Assembly (NCBI GenBank): GCA_030064795.1
Contig: JASJEI010000102.1
Coordinates: 1-34,410, forward strand
From: Pleurocapsa sp. MO_226.B13
GTDB taxonomy: Bacteria; Cyanobacteriota; Cyanobacteriia; Cyanobacteriales; Xenococcaceae
Direction of reading: 5' to 3'
DNA length: 34,410 nt
The notes under the pieces are model-generated. The model made no database searches and had not been told where the DNA came from. It saw only the letters and a list, made by a program, of their open reading frames with translations. How positions within the stretch are numbered: the stretch's first letter is position 1; each line of letters begins with the position of its first letter. Shown here one piece after another: positions 17,112 through 25,424 of this stretch. Made by a program: the position numbers and the translations under genes.

Positions 17112-18212
17112 ATGGATAGAAAACAAGTAGAAGCTAGAGCAATATTATTAACCAAAGTTGGCAGTCATAGTTACGGAATTAATACTGCTAGTTCAGATGT
17201 AGACTATAAAGGAATTTTTGTTGCGACTAAAGAGTATTATTTAGGATTAAAAAATATCGAACAAAAAGACAAGGGATGGAATGAGAATTCGGAACGCTTT
17301 CCTGTTTTGAATGGAGTCAAGGATTTAGTATTTTACGAGCTAAGGAAGTATCTAAAACTAGCTAAAGATGCCAATCCTAATATTTTGGAGTTGTTGTTTG
17401 AGAGTAATGAATTCTATCAATACCTCCATCCTGTAGTCGGACAAAAGCTAATCGAAAATCGCGAGTTATTTTTGAGCAAAAAAATTAAGTATAGCTATTC
17501 TGGTTATGCCTATGCTCAGATTCGCAAAATCAAGAGTCATCGTAAGTGGCTACTAAATCCACCTAGTAAAAAACCCTCCGCCGAAGACTACGGTTTAACC
17601 GATAAAACAGCACTGGATAAGTCAGAAGAAAAAGCGTTTATTACTTTCTTGTGGATGTTAATCAAAGATCGGATCGAATACATGGAGGAACAACAAGAAC
17701 TGTATAATTTGATTAGCGATCGCATTGATTTTAAAGGTGTAATTAATAATAACCAATTACCCCAGGAGTTTTATCCCTATATCCAAAATTTAACTAAAGC
17801 CTCGGATCGATATATGGATCTGCTGCGTCGGACTCAAGAATATCGTAAAGATTTACACTATTGGAAAAGTTATCAAGCTTGGCTCAAAAATCGCAATCCC
17901 CAACGTGCAGAGTTAGAAGCAAAATGTGGTTTCGACGCGAAGCACGCAGCGCACTGTATTCGTTTGGTGCGAATGGGAAACGAAATCTTGACTACAGGAA
18001 AGGTGAATGTAGATCGTCGTCGTATCGATGCGGAGGAGTTATTAGAAATTCGTTTGGGTAATGTTAGTTACGAGGTGGTTTTGGAGGAAGCAGAAAGACT
18101 ATTTGCTCAACTAGATCGTAGCTACGAGATCTCAACCTTGCCTTATAAAGTTGACTTTGAGAAAATAAATCAATTGGCAATGGAATTAGTCGAGGAATTT
18201 CCAATAAATTAA
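17112..18212 (+). CDS. YcgL/COG3541-type nucleotidyltransferase (DNA polymerase beta superfamily)
   Basis: 366 residues. The N-terminal motif GSHSYGINTASSDVDYKG (about 18-35) is the GS...DxD nucleotide and metal site of the polymerase-beta-like nucleotidyltransferases, in the form used by the COG3541 (YcgL) family. The C-terminal part includes FDAKHAAHCIRLVRMGNEIL, the family's second conserved block. The substrate is unknown: transfer of a nucleotide to RNA or protein is expected from the fold. The ATG at 17112 is preceded by AGCGATCG without a clear ribosome site. It is a single gene, followed by a dispersed repeat. There is no toxin-antitoxin partner or RNA ligase next to it. Confidence 0.8.
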   Translation: MDRKQVEARAILLTKVGSHSYGINTASSDVDYKGIFVATKEYYLGLKNIEQKDKGWNENSERFPVLNGVKDLVFYELRKYLKLAKDANPNILELLFESNEFYQYLHPVVGQKLIENRELFLSKKIKYSYSGYAYAQIRKIKSHRKWLLNPPSKKPSAEDYGLTDKTALDKSEEKAFITFLWMLIKDRIEYMEEQQELYNLISDRIDFKGVINNNQLPQEFYPYIQNLTKASDRYMDLLRRTQEYRKDLHYWKSYQAWLKNRNPQRAELEAKCGFDAKHAAHCIRLVRMGNEILTTGKVNVDRRRIDAEELLEIRLGNVSYEVVLEEAERLFAQLDRSYEISTLPYKVDFEKINQLAMELVEEFPIN

Positions 18213-18263
18213 ATTTGTTAGTAGAACCGCAATCGCTCGAACTCTTTCTTATACCAAATCCTA

Positions 18264-18330
18264 TTTACATAGAATACTTATCGGTTAAATCGTTAAACCC
18301 TGTAGAGACGTAATATATTACGTCTCTACA
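18264..18330 (-). repeat. Dispersed palindromic repeat, copy 2 (inverted)
   Basis: Reverse-complement copy of the unit at 5435-5500: a 30-bp perfect palindrome (18301-18330) with the conserved arm at 18264-18300. It lies between a plus-strand gene stop and a minus-strand gene stop and could also act as a bidirectional transcription block. Confidence 0.8.
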
Positions 18331-18334
18331 ATAC

Positions 18335-19444
18335 TCAAACAGAATTGCTAAATAAAGTTTTGCCACTATTAGGATCGAAGATAAAGAGTTTGTTTGGATT
18401 GAATTTTACTAAAATGCGATCGCCTTTTTGACCTTGCCAAACCCCATCCGCCAGTAGATTAAGACTCTGGTTAGATTCTGGTGCATTGGCTTTAATCAGA
18501 GTTTCTTTACCTAAAGGTTCGACTACATTTACCTGGAGTACTAAATAGTCATCATTCTTAGTTTCTGATTCCAAATTACACAGGCTGATATGTTCGGGAC
18601 GAATACCAAGGTCGAATTTTTGACCCTGAGTAGGTTGGAGTTGCTTTAAAGTTGCTGCATCTAGCTCGATCGCTCCCTCGTTAAAGATAATCAATCGCTT
18701 ATTGTCATAGGTTACGGGCAAAATATTCATGGGAGGATTGCCCAAAAACCCTGCAACCATACTATTGATTGGTTGAGTATAGATAGCTTGGGGAGTGCCT
18801 ATTTGCTGTACTTTACCATCGTGCAGGACTACTATACGATCCGCCAAAGTCATTGCTTCTACCCGATCGTGGGTAACATAAATCGTAGTAATACCAACTC
18901 GTTGATGTAGCTGTTTTAATTCTGTTCTAGTATCATCTCGCAATTGAGCGTCTAAATTAGATAGAGGTTCGTCTAATAAAAATACCTGGGGTTTGCGAGC
19001 GATCGCTCTACCCAAAGCTACTCGCTGTTGTTGTCCCCCCGATAGCTGTTTGGGTTTGCGTTTGAGTAAATGTTCGATATCCAAAGAGCAAGCCACTTCC
19101 CGAACCCTTCTAGCGATCGCCTGATTGTTTTCTCCCCGCATTTTCAAGCCAAAAGCCAAGTTTTCCGCCACGCTCATATGGGGATAAAGAGCATAGTTTT
19201 GAAAGACCATTGCCACGTCTCGCTGTCTGGCTGGTACGTGATTAACTAAGCGATCGCCAATATATAGTTTGCCACTAGTAATAGATTCTAATCCCGCGAT
19301 CGTTCTGAGTATAGTCGATTTACCGCAACCCGACGGCCCAACCAAAACCCAAAAAGCGCGATCGGGAATCTCAAAAGTAATATTTTGAATCGCGGTAACA
19401 TTACCAAATTGGCGAGTAATCTCCTGTAAACTAACTTGAGCCAT
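18335..19444 (-). CDS. Sugar-type ABC transporter ATP-binding protein (MalK/UgpC family)
   Basis: About 369 residues from the ATG at 19444. An upstream in-frame start at 19510 would add 22 residues without family support. Motifs from that start: Walker A GPSGCGKST, Q-loop in VFQNYALYPHMS, signature [14 protein letters not shown], Walker B VFLLDEPLSNLD, switch His in VTHD. A C-terminal TOBE-like regulatory domain (GIRPEH, VVEPLGKET) marks the MalK/UgpC/MsmK subgroup that powers carbohydrate importers. No permease or binding-protein gene is adjacent, so it serves subunits encoded elsewhere. In salt-tolerant cyanobacteria a stand-alone ATPase of this class (GgtA) drives glucosylglycerol and sucrose recovery. 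With ggpS and gghA about 8-12 kb away that is possible, but not shown. Confidence 0.88.
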   Translation of the reverse strand: MAQVSLQEITRQFGNVTAIQNITFEIPDRAFWVLVGPSGCGKSTILRTIAGLESITSGKLYIGDRLVNHVPARQRDVAMVFQNYALYPHMSVAENLAFGLKMRGENNQAIARRVREVACSLDIEHLLKRKPKQLSGGQQQRVALGRAIARKPQVFLLDEPLSNLDAQLRDDTRTELKQLHQRVGITTIYVTHDRVEAMTLADRIVVLHDGKVQQIGTPQAIYTQPINSMVAGFLGNPPMNILPVTYDNKRLIIFNEGAIELDAATLKQLQPTQGQKFDLGIRPEHISLCNLESETKNDDYLVLQVNVVEPLGKETLIKANAPESNQSLNLLADGVWQGQKGDRILVKFNPNKLFIFDPNSGKTLFSNSV

Positions 19445-19665
19445 AAAATAACTTGGATGTAAGGTATAAGTTCGATCGTAATACTGATAGCTCTTAGTCA
19501 TTGGTGACAAGTTAAGAAAATGTATAACTTATCAAGTCTATGAAAAAGACAGATTGAAATTGAATTAGGGCGATCGCCACAAGGTCTTTCAAAACCGAGC
19601 GCTCATTACTCATTACTGCCAAAGTTCGTCAATTTTGATGTGTTGAGTATTTGTTGGGTGTCGAG

Positions 19666-19956
19666 CTACAAAACCCTATAATAATGTTCTACCGTAGGAA
19701 AAGGAGCGTAAAAATGATGCAAGAGTTCTCTCCAGGTTTGATATTGCTCTGATTGTCTAAAACCTATCGTATGATCTTCAACTGTTTGCCAATTGACCAA
19801 TAATAAATAACGATTATCGACTTCAAGACATTTTTGTAAACTATGGTCAATATATCCTGGCATAGCAGCAATAATGCTCGATGCTTCCTGGAAAGCAGCT
19901 TCAAACTCTTGATTTTGATTGGGTTTTATATTTAATATTGCTACTTCTAAAATCAT
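19666..19956 (-). CDS. Antibiotic biosynthesis monooxygenase (ABM) domain protein
   Basis: 96 residues from the ATG at 19956. A GTG at 19977 directly after the FAAL stop is an alternative start and would make the genes abut. The whole protein is one ferredoxin-like ABM domain: the MILEVAILNIKPNQ strand, MPGYIDHSLQKC, LLLVNWQTVEDHTIGFRQS, and a terminal FPTVEHYYRVL. Such small dimers are cofactor-free oxygenases or stress proteins. It is transcribed right after the fatty acyl-AMP ligase, so the two are probably one operon and may act on the same lipid-derived product. The substrate is unknown. Confidence 0.8.
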   Translation of the reverse strand: MILEVAILNIKPNQNQEFEAAFQEASSIIAAMPGYIDHSLQKCLEVDNRYLLLVNWQTVEDHTIGFRQSEQYQTWRELLHHFYAPFPTVEHYYRVL

Positions 19957-19977
19957 TCTTCTGACTTCTGACTTCAC

Positions 19978-21753
19978 CTAAACAGGTAATCCTTCTAAAG
20001 TATTAGCCAAAAACTCAGTCCGACAAGCGTGACGTTGAATTTTGCCACTCGAAGTTTTGGGAAGACGACCAGGTTTTAATAATAGGGTGGTGTATACCTG
20101 CAAGTCGTGATTCTTAGCAATTTCACGTCGAATCAATTGAGTCAAATCTTTTACCCCAATAAGATCTGAACTGCCATTACCATTAGACTTAGCATTAGAA
20201 CGATTGCTAGTCCAGTACCGTCGTTCCACTTCTGCCAAAACAACTAATTTCTCTTCTCCTTGAAGATCGACAGAGAAACTAGCAACACAACTCGGTCTAA
20301 TCCAAGAACTTGTCTTTTCTACAGTTTTTTCGATATCTTGGGGATAGTGATTTCGCCCTTTGATCACGATCGTATCTTTGAGACGACCAGTAAAAAACAA
20401 CTCTCCGCGATCGAGAAAGCCGAGATCTCCCGTTCTTAAAAATGGCCCTCGATCGCTATCCTGAAGATAGGCATTAAAAGTTTCTGTTGTAACTTGGGGT
20501 TGTTTCCAGTAGCCTTGGGCAACACTGGCACCAGATACCCAAATTTCTCCTACTTCTCCTGGCTGGCAGCTAACTAAAGTTTGAGGATTGGCGATCGCAA
20601 TTTCTTGATCGAATAGACTTTGACCGCAGCTGACTAAAGTACGACTATGAGGTTCGTCAGCCTCAGCAGCCACAATTTTATTTTGTTCCAAAGCTTTTGC
20701 CTTGACAGTTTTTGCCACTACCGCGCTATTTTTTGACCCTCCAGAAATAATTAAAGTTGCTTCAGCCATACCATAACAGGGATAGAAAGCTGAAGGATCG
20801 AATCCATAAGGGGCAAAAGTCTCGGCAAATTTATTCAGTGTCTCGTAGCTAATTGGTTCTGCGCCATTAAAAGCGACTTGCCAACTGCTGAGATCTAATC
20901 CTGTTAATTGTTCTGGTTTAAACTTACGGATACACAAATCGTAAGCGAAATTTGGACCTCCACTAGTAGTTGCCCGTTGGCGAGAAATTGCCTTCAACCA
21001 CCGCAGGGGATTTTGTAAAAACATTAGGGGTGACATTAAAGTAACGGGAAATCCTCCATAGAGAGGTTGAAGAATTCCCCCGATCAATCCCATATCGTGA
21101 TAGGGGGGTAGCCAAATTACGCCTTTGCTTTGGGGTGAATGTCGAAAACAGCGATGAATGGCTTCTAGATTATGCAGTAGATTCTGATAGGCAATTTTGA
21201 CTCCCTTTGGTTCTGCTGTTGATCCTGAAGTATATTGTAAAAAAGCAATACTCTCTAGTGAAAGATCTGGTTCGCGCCAGTCTTTTCCTAGATGGCTACT
21301 AATAGTATTGGTAGTAATCCAACGTAAATTTTTCAGTTCGGGAGTACTTTCTAACTGTCGTTCTAGGCTTTGCAAGGTGTCGCTGTTTGTCAAAGCCAGA
21401 TCGGTCTGGGCATTTTGTAGAATATTTTGAATACGGCTTAAAGAGCGATTAGGACGGGGAGGATAAGCAGGAATAGCAATCGCACCTGCATAAAGACAAC
21501 CAAAAAACGCCGTGATGTAATCTAATCCCGCAGGAAATAATAATAAAACTCGGTCTTGAGGAGAACTTACAGACTGGAGATAAGTGGCGATCGCCATAGC
21601 TTTCTGCTCTAATTGACTATATGTCAGGCTTAGTTTTTCGGTTTCTCCATCCACCAAAAAATTGTATATAGTCTGATTAGGCTGCGATCTAACCCGATCG
21701 CGGAGAATATTAACCAAGGTATCCGCTTTAATCTTGTTTTTTAAACCACTCAT
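19978..21753 (-). CDS. Fatty acyl-AMP ligase (FAAL)
   Basis: Activates a fatty acid as acyl-adenylate and normally passes it to an acyl carrier protein for a polyketide, lipopeptide or hydrocarbon pathway. 591 residues. Adenylation motifs in order: LQYTSGSTAEPKGVKI, WLPPYHDMGLIGG (FAAL-typical), FNGAEPIS, YPCYGMAEATL, GEIWVSGASVAQGYW, LRTGDLGFL, GRLKDTIVIKGRNHYPQDIE and the catalytic-lysine region LPKTSSGKIQR. The long segment after GMAEATLIISGG corresponds to the FAAL-specific insertion that blocks CoA use. There is no fused carrier or PKS domain, and no PKS/NRPS gene lies within the window. It is followed immediately by the ABM-domain gene. The first methionine is accepted because the N-terminus ADTLVNILRDRV is typical. 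Confidence 0.9.
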   Translation of the reverse strand: MSGLKNKIKADTLVNILRDRVRSQPNQTIYNFLVDGETEKLSLTYSQLEQKAMAIATYLQSVSSPQDRVLLLFPAGLDYITAFFGCLYAGAIAIPAYPPRPNRSLSRIQNILQNAQTDLALTNSDTLQSLERQLESTPELKNLRWITTNTISSHLGKDWREPDLSLESIAFLQYTSGSTAEPKGVKIAYQNLLHNLEAIHRCFRHSPQSKGVIWLPPYHDMGLIGGILQPLYGGFPVTLMSPLMFLQNPLRWLKAISRQRATTSGGPNFAYDLCIRKFKPEQLTGLDLSSWQVAFNGAEPISYETLNKFAETFAPYGFDPSAFYPCYGMAEATLIISGGSKNSAVVAKTVKAKALEQNKIVAAEADEPHSRTLVSCGQSLFDQEIAIANPQTLVSCQPGEVGEIWVSGASVAQGYWKQPQVTTETFNAYLQDSDRGPFLRTGDLGFLDRGELFFTGRLKDTIVIKGRNHYPQDIEKTVEKTSSWIRPSCVASFSVDLQGEEKLVVLAEVERRYWTSNRSNAKSNGNGSSDLIGVKDLTQLIRREIAKNHDLQVYTTLLLKPGRLPKTSSGKIQRHACRTEFLANTLEGLPV

Positions 21754-21991
21754 TCACTTTTGATTGTTTAAATCAATTTACACGATATCTTAATTTATTG
21801 AAAATCCAAGTATAAATTAACCTAGGGCATAGTTTTGTTTGTAATTACTAAATTCTTCCACAGCTTACATCAATAGTCGCTAAAACCGAGTACAGTTGTG
21901 ACACCTTAAGAATAGTCTGATGAAAGAGTGGGAACGAACCAGGAGCGACGATAAGATATTGTTAAAATCGCGATCGCCAATTTACTCACTA

Positions 21992-23158
21992 ATGTTTAGC
22001 CAAGAGTTACAGAAAATCCTGCTCGATCGAGTTAAAAACTCCCCCAACCAACGAATTACTTTTGCTGAATACATGAGCTTGGTCTTATATCACCAGCAGT
22101 ATGGTTACTATAATTCAGGAGCGGTAAGTATTGGCTCGAAGGGAGATTTTTTTACCTCTGCCTCCCTCGGTCAAGATTTTGGAGAATTACTGGCAGTTCA
22201 ATTCAGACAAATGTGGGAAAATTTGGGCTGTCCCGCCGTTTTTTATCTAATTGAAATGGGTGCGGGTAATGGTGAATTAGCCTATGATATTTTAAATTAT
22301 CTTCAAGCACAATCGGATGAATCTTTCATTAAGGCTTTAAGATATATAATTATCGAACAGTCACCAGTTCTCATTGAAGTGCAGCAAGAACTTCTAAGCT
22401 CTTTTACTGCTTTCGATCTTAAGTGGCAAACTTGGTCGGATCTTGCCGATGCTAGTATTGAGGGCTGTTTTTTTTCCAATGAACTGGTTGATGCTTTTCC
22501 CGTCCATTTAATTACTAAAAATCGAGATCGACTACAAGAGATTTATCTCACTCAAAAAGGAGGCGAATTAATTGAAACTATTGATTCTCTCTCCAGCGAT
22601 CGACTAACTAAATATTTTGAGTTAATCGGTATCGATCTATTAGACGAGCGATACCCCCAAGATTACCGTACAGAAGTCAATCTCAATGCTTTAGAATGGC
22701 TACAAACAGTAGCAAATAAACTCAAGCGAGGGTATTTACTGACCATAGACTATGGTTATCCTGCCGAGAAATATTACCGCCCCAGTCGCGATCGCGGTAC
22801 TTTGCAGTGTTATTTTCAACACCGTCGTCATAATAATCCCTATGCCAATCTCGGTCATCAAGATCTCACCGCTCATGTAGATTTTACGGCCCTAGAGCGT
22901 CAAGGAGAACTATTAAACCTAAAAACCCTGGGCTTCACTCAACAGGGATTATTTCTGATGGCTTTGGGACTTGGCGATCGCCTCAACGAGCTTTCCAGCG
23001 GTAAATATAATGTCTCAGAAATATTCAAACGACGAGATGCCTTACACCAGTCGATCGATCCCGCAGGCTTGGGTGGTTTCGGAGTCTTGATTCAAGGTAA
23101 AAATTTGACCGAATCAGAACAATCTCTTCAAGGATTAACCGTGCCATCGATGTTTTGA
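21992..23158 (+). CDS. MidA/NDUFAF7-family SAM-dependent methyltransferase
   Basis: About 388 residues from the ATG at 21992. The start at 21920 would add 24 residues that lack family support. The N-terminal signature ITFAEYMSLVLYHQQYGYY, then GDFFTSASLGQDFGELLA and the SAM site IEMGAGNGELAYDIL, define the DUF185/MidA family. Mitochondrial NDUFAF7 methylates an arginine of a complex I subunit during assembly; the cyanobacterial counterpart may act on NDH-1, but this is inference. The C-terminal DYGYPAEKYY and HVDFTAL blocks are also typical. It is divergent from the FAAL gene, so the two may share the 240-bp promoter region. Confidence 0.87.
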   Translation: MFSQELQKILLDRVKNSPNQRITFAEYMSLVLYHQQYGYYNSGAVSIGSKGDFFTSASLGQDFGELLAVQFRQMWENLGCPAVFYLIEMGAGNGELAYDILNYLQAQSDESFIKALRYIIIEQSPVLIEVQQELLSSFTAFDLKWQTWSDLADASIEGCFFSNELVDAFPVHLITKNRDRLQEIYLTQKGGELIETIDSLSSDRLTKYFELIGIDLLDERYPQDYRTEVNLNALEWLQTVANKLKRGYLLTIDYGYPAEKYYRPSRDRGTLQCYFQHRRHNNPYANLGHQDLTAHVDFTALERQGELLNLKTLGFTQQGLFLMALGLGDRLNELSSGKYNVSEIFKRRDALHQSIDPAGLGGFGVLIQGKNLTESEQSLQGLTVPSMF

Positions 23159-23294
23159 ACGAGGTTAACCAAACATCCCAGCTGGCAAGTTAAAGATCCT
23201 CCTTATCAAGATTACCATTATTAATGTTCTATTATTTTTCTTAGTCTATTGAGAAAGTTTTTGAGGCGATTTAAGTTCTAGTAGAATGATAAGC

Positions 23295-23310
23295 CCCAGT
23301 CGTGACTGGG
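23295..23310. repeat. Short perfect-stem hairpin
   Basis: CCCAGTC/GACTGGG with a 2-nt loop lies about 45 bases before the next start codon. There is no T run, so it is not a terminator; it could be a leader hairpin or a small REP-like repeat. Confidence 0.35.
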
Positions 23311-23355
23311 CGATACAATAACGACAATAGCGCGATCGCTTTTCTTTCTTTCCTG

Positions 23356-23871
23356 ATGAAAAATTATTTACTCACCAAAAAAATGACTAACTTACTACAA
23401 AAATTATTAATAATAGGAATTACTCTGGCTGTTCAGTCATCTTTGACAGTTGCATCCCAAGCTGAAATTGAAACTCAGTCTAATCCTGGCGAATCTAAAA
23501 ATCAAAACAACCAAGTTCAAGAATTTACTTTTGATTTCGATAATACCTATGATTATGCTGCTTGTTTGGATGTAATTTTGTTGGCATATGAACAACGTAA
23601 TGCCGAACTAGAAAATGTACCCAAAAATGATTGCGCCACCAATGTTTTAAATACTTTTGGCAACAATATTTCCAAAGATGTCGCTTTACAGTTAGTTAAA
23701 TCAGCCGATTCATACGCTACTAATGATTTAGAAAATCCGCTTTATCCCGCTCTTGGTCTTAGAAGAAGAATAGCGATTAATCTAGGATATGTTTATGATA
23801 CGGATAAAAATAATCCCGATATTTTGAAATACACCGATCCCAATTCAACATCGCCAAGAACGGCGAATTAA
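23356..23871 (+). CDS. Secreted or periplasmic protein of unknown function
   Basis: 171 residues from the ATG at 23356; the ATG at 23383 would give a more compact signal peptide. A positively charged start is followed by a hydrophobic run (LLIIGITLAVQSSLTVA) and a likely cleavage after ASQA, so export is expected. The mature part has a Gln/Asn-rich linker, then YDYAACLDVILLAYEQRN and VPKNDCATNVLNTFGNNIS, whose two cysteines could form a disulfide. It ends LYPALGLRRRIAINLGYVYD. I do not recognise a family with a known role. It faces the Tyr/Trp-rich gene at 24126. Confidence 0.65.
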   Translation: MKNYLLTKKMTNLLQKLLIIGITLAVQSSLTVASQAEIETQSNPGESKNQNNQVQEFTFDFDNTYDYAACLDVILLAYEQRNAELENVPKNDCATNVLNTFGNNISKDVALQLVKSADSYATNDLENPLYPALGLRRRIAINLGYVYDTDKNNPDILKYTDPNSTSPRTAN

Positions 23872-24013
23872 TGTTGCCCTCTCTGGCGTTAACATTGTCC
23901 GCTAAGGAGCTTCCACCTAAATAAAATAAAGTTTGTCATCAAACCTTTGGGGTCACAGGTTCACCTGACTTCGATTCGGTTACTTGCCTGTGACTTCATT
24001 CGTCAGTTAAGTT

Positions 24014-24048
24014 AAAAAAAGCTACCTAAACCAATTGATTTAAGCAGC
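24014..24048 (-). terminator. Terminator of the Tyr/Trp-rich gene
   Basis: On the minus strand, GCTGCTTAAATC and its near-complement TTAGGTAGC form an imperfect stem followed by a T run (the A run at 24014-24020 on the plus strand). It is about 80 bases past the stop at 24126 and is closely similar to the terminator at 24797. Confidence 0.6.
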
Positions 24049-24125
24049 AAAAAATTCAAGAATAAAGATAGTCAAACTAATAATTATTGAGGAAAAATAT
24101 CAGACTGTAAAACTGACTAGTTTAA

Positions 24126-24716
24126 TTAGACAAATGTATAGCTAAAATCTGTTCCATAATCGTAACCGTAATAAGAAGAGCTATCCAATCCATAACTGCC
24201 ATAGTAGTCGTATGGATCTATTTGAGTTAGGGAAGGATCGTCTATGTAGGTATCAGAACCGAATAAAGTTGCAGAAGAAGGATCGTAAAAATAGTAGTCA
24301 GCATAAGGAACGTCATTAAAGATCGTACCTGAGTTGGGATCGTAGAGATCTTGCCAACCCCAGAGATAATCAAGGTAATAATCCTGCATCATATCGCTAC
24401 TATTGACACCATCCCAATATGTATCCATTAAATCGTTATTAAAAAATTCCTGATTTCCTGTCAGAACGTTACTAAGATGTATACCACCAAAACCAGGAAT
24501 AGGTTGGTCGTTGGGAGTATTTAAAGCCACCTCCCAAGCACCCTGCCACAAATCAGCATTAAAATCATTCATAAAGGCGATTTCGCCTTCCCAGAAACTA
24601 CCCGCACCGTTAGCGTAGGGATTATTGAAAAGTGAATTTATTTGTTCGTTAAATGCCATTTCATCTTGCCAAAAGCTATTAGCAGTGCCGACATAGAGAC
24701 TGTTAGCTGTATTCAT
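24126..24716 (-). CDS. Tyr/Trp/Asp-rich repeat protein of unknown function
   Basis: 196 residues from the ATG at 24716; the frame is open to 24782, but the extra part looks like leader. No signal peptide or membrane segment is seen. The N-terminal third has two related units, NSFWQDEMAFNEQINSLF and GSFWEGEIAFMNDFNADLW, followed by a weaker one, LWQGAWEVAL. The last ~80 residues are packed with Tyr, Asp, Gly and Ser (YLWGWQDLYDPNSGT, YADYYFYDPSSATLFGSD, SSYYGYDYGTDFSYTFV), and DPNSGTIF/DPSSATLF form a second internal repeat. It is strongly acidic. Composition suggests an extracellular, adhesive or self-assembling protein, or one exported by a signal-less route. I know no homologue. It is transcribed alone and bracketed by two similar terminators. 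Confidence 0.65.
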   Translation of the reverse strand: MNTANSLYVGTANSFWQDEMAFNEQINSLFNNPYANGAGSFWEGEIAFMNDFNADLWQGAWEVALNTPNDQPIPGFGGIHLSNVLTGNQEFFNNDLMDTYWDGVNSSDMMQDYYLDYLWGWQDLYDPNSGTIFNDVPYADYYFYDPSSATLFGSDTYIDDPSLTQIDPYDYYGSYGLDSSSYYGYDYGTDFSYTFV

Positions 24717-24796
24717 TGTTTTCTCATTGTTATTTTCTGTGTTCTGTAGATACTTATTTCTGAAGTGGAAGAGGGTATGCAAAAATGAGCAAGAAG

Positions 24797-24829
24797 AAAA
24801 AAGCTACTTAAACCATCGATCTAAGTAGC
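24797..24829 (-). terminator. Rho-independent terminator upstream of the Tyr/Trp-rich gene
   Basis: GCTACTTA (24803-24810) pairs perfectly with TAAGTAGC (24822-24829); the A run before it is a T run on the minus strand. It would end transcripts coming from the acyltransferase remnant. It is a near copy of the terminator at 24014-24048 in the same orientation. Confidence 0.7.
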
Positions 24830-24966
24830 TGGCGATCTTAGAGTAAAACTCGATCTAAATTAGATAAGGTGTTGCTGAAAAAGAGGAATTGAGAAATGGC
24901 AGCTAATATAAAATAACGTCCTCAAAGAATGGATCGGTATTTAGTTTGTATGCGTTTACCAGAGTG

Positions 24967-25356
24967 TTATTCTGCCCAAATAGTTTCTATAAACTGGTCG
25001 TGTCTAATTTCACTCTCTAACATGGTTTGTTCAAAATCAAAACCGCTACCGCCACTAATGTAGTGGCGTGTCAAGCTTAAAATAGTGCAATAAATTCAAC
25101 TGAACAACGCCAAACAAATAACTCTCTTTGCGCGGACAATTTAAACTTTTGAGGTTCCCTCAAAAGCCATGTCCTTGCCTTTGCGCCTTTGCGAGAGACA
25201 AATCTAATGCCTCAAATTAAGCTTGCCACGCCAGTAGAAGGGATTAGAATCAAAAATTCGTGCGGTATGATAAGGAATCAGCAGTAAAGTAGCTAATATC
25301 CTTAACCAGTCTAGATCGTAACGCCTAACTAGGCTTGCTTGGGAATCCTTTTTCAC
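24967..25356 (-). pseudogene. Acyltransferase-3 family gene remnant, split by a MITE
   Basis: If the 172-bp element at 25063-25234 and one TA copy are removed, a single minus-strand frame of 71 codons appears, starting with GTG at 25356. Its first ~42 residues (YDLDWLRILATLLLIPYH, TARIFDSNPFYI) are the N-terminal membrane segment of acyltransferase-3/OpgC-like proteins, including the conserved DWLR and the catalytic His followed by ARIFD. After residue 43 the sequence (SGGSGFDFEQTMLESEI to IWAE-stop) no longer looks like the family, whose members run to about 350-400 residues. Most of the gene was therefore deleted before or apart from the MITE insertion. It is not functional as an acyltransferase. 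Confidence 0.75.
25063..25234. mobile_element. 172-bp MITE with 18-bp inverted ends and TA target duplication
   Basis: The left end GTGGCGTGTCAAGCTTAA (25063-25080) and the right end TTAAGCTTGCCACGCCAG (25217-25234) are inverted repeats matching at 16 of 18 positions. TA flanks each side (25061-25062, 25235-25236), as for IS630/Tc1-mariner elements. The interior carries no transposase but includes CTTTGCGCCTTTGCGAGAG, a motif common in cyanobacterial repeats. Removing it with one TA restores a reading frame exactly (see the acyltransferase remnant), which supports the boundaries. It must be moved by a transposase encoded elsewhere. Confidence 0.8.
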
Positions 25357-25424
25357 TATCCTTAGTTTGGCTATTTACAACTAAATAATAACAAAATCAA
25401 TTGCTCTGAGCCGTCAATCTTGTC

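Noticed and set aside
18335..19444. Naming the ABC ATPase ggtA
   Set aside because: Other sugar importers use the same subgroup, and no permease or binding protein is adjacent to decide.
23951..23993. GTCACAGG/CCTGTGAC hairpin with tRNA-like GGTTCACC
   Set aside because: The arms do not form a cloverleaf and there is no acceptor stem; it is at most a simple hairpin.
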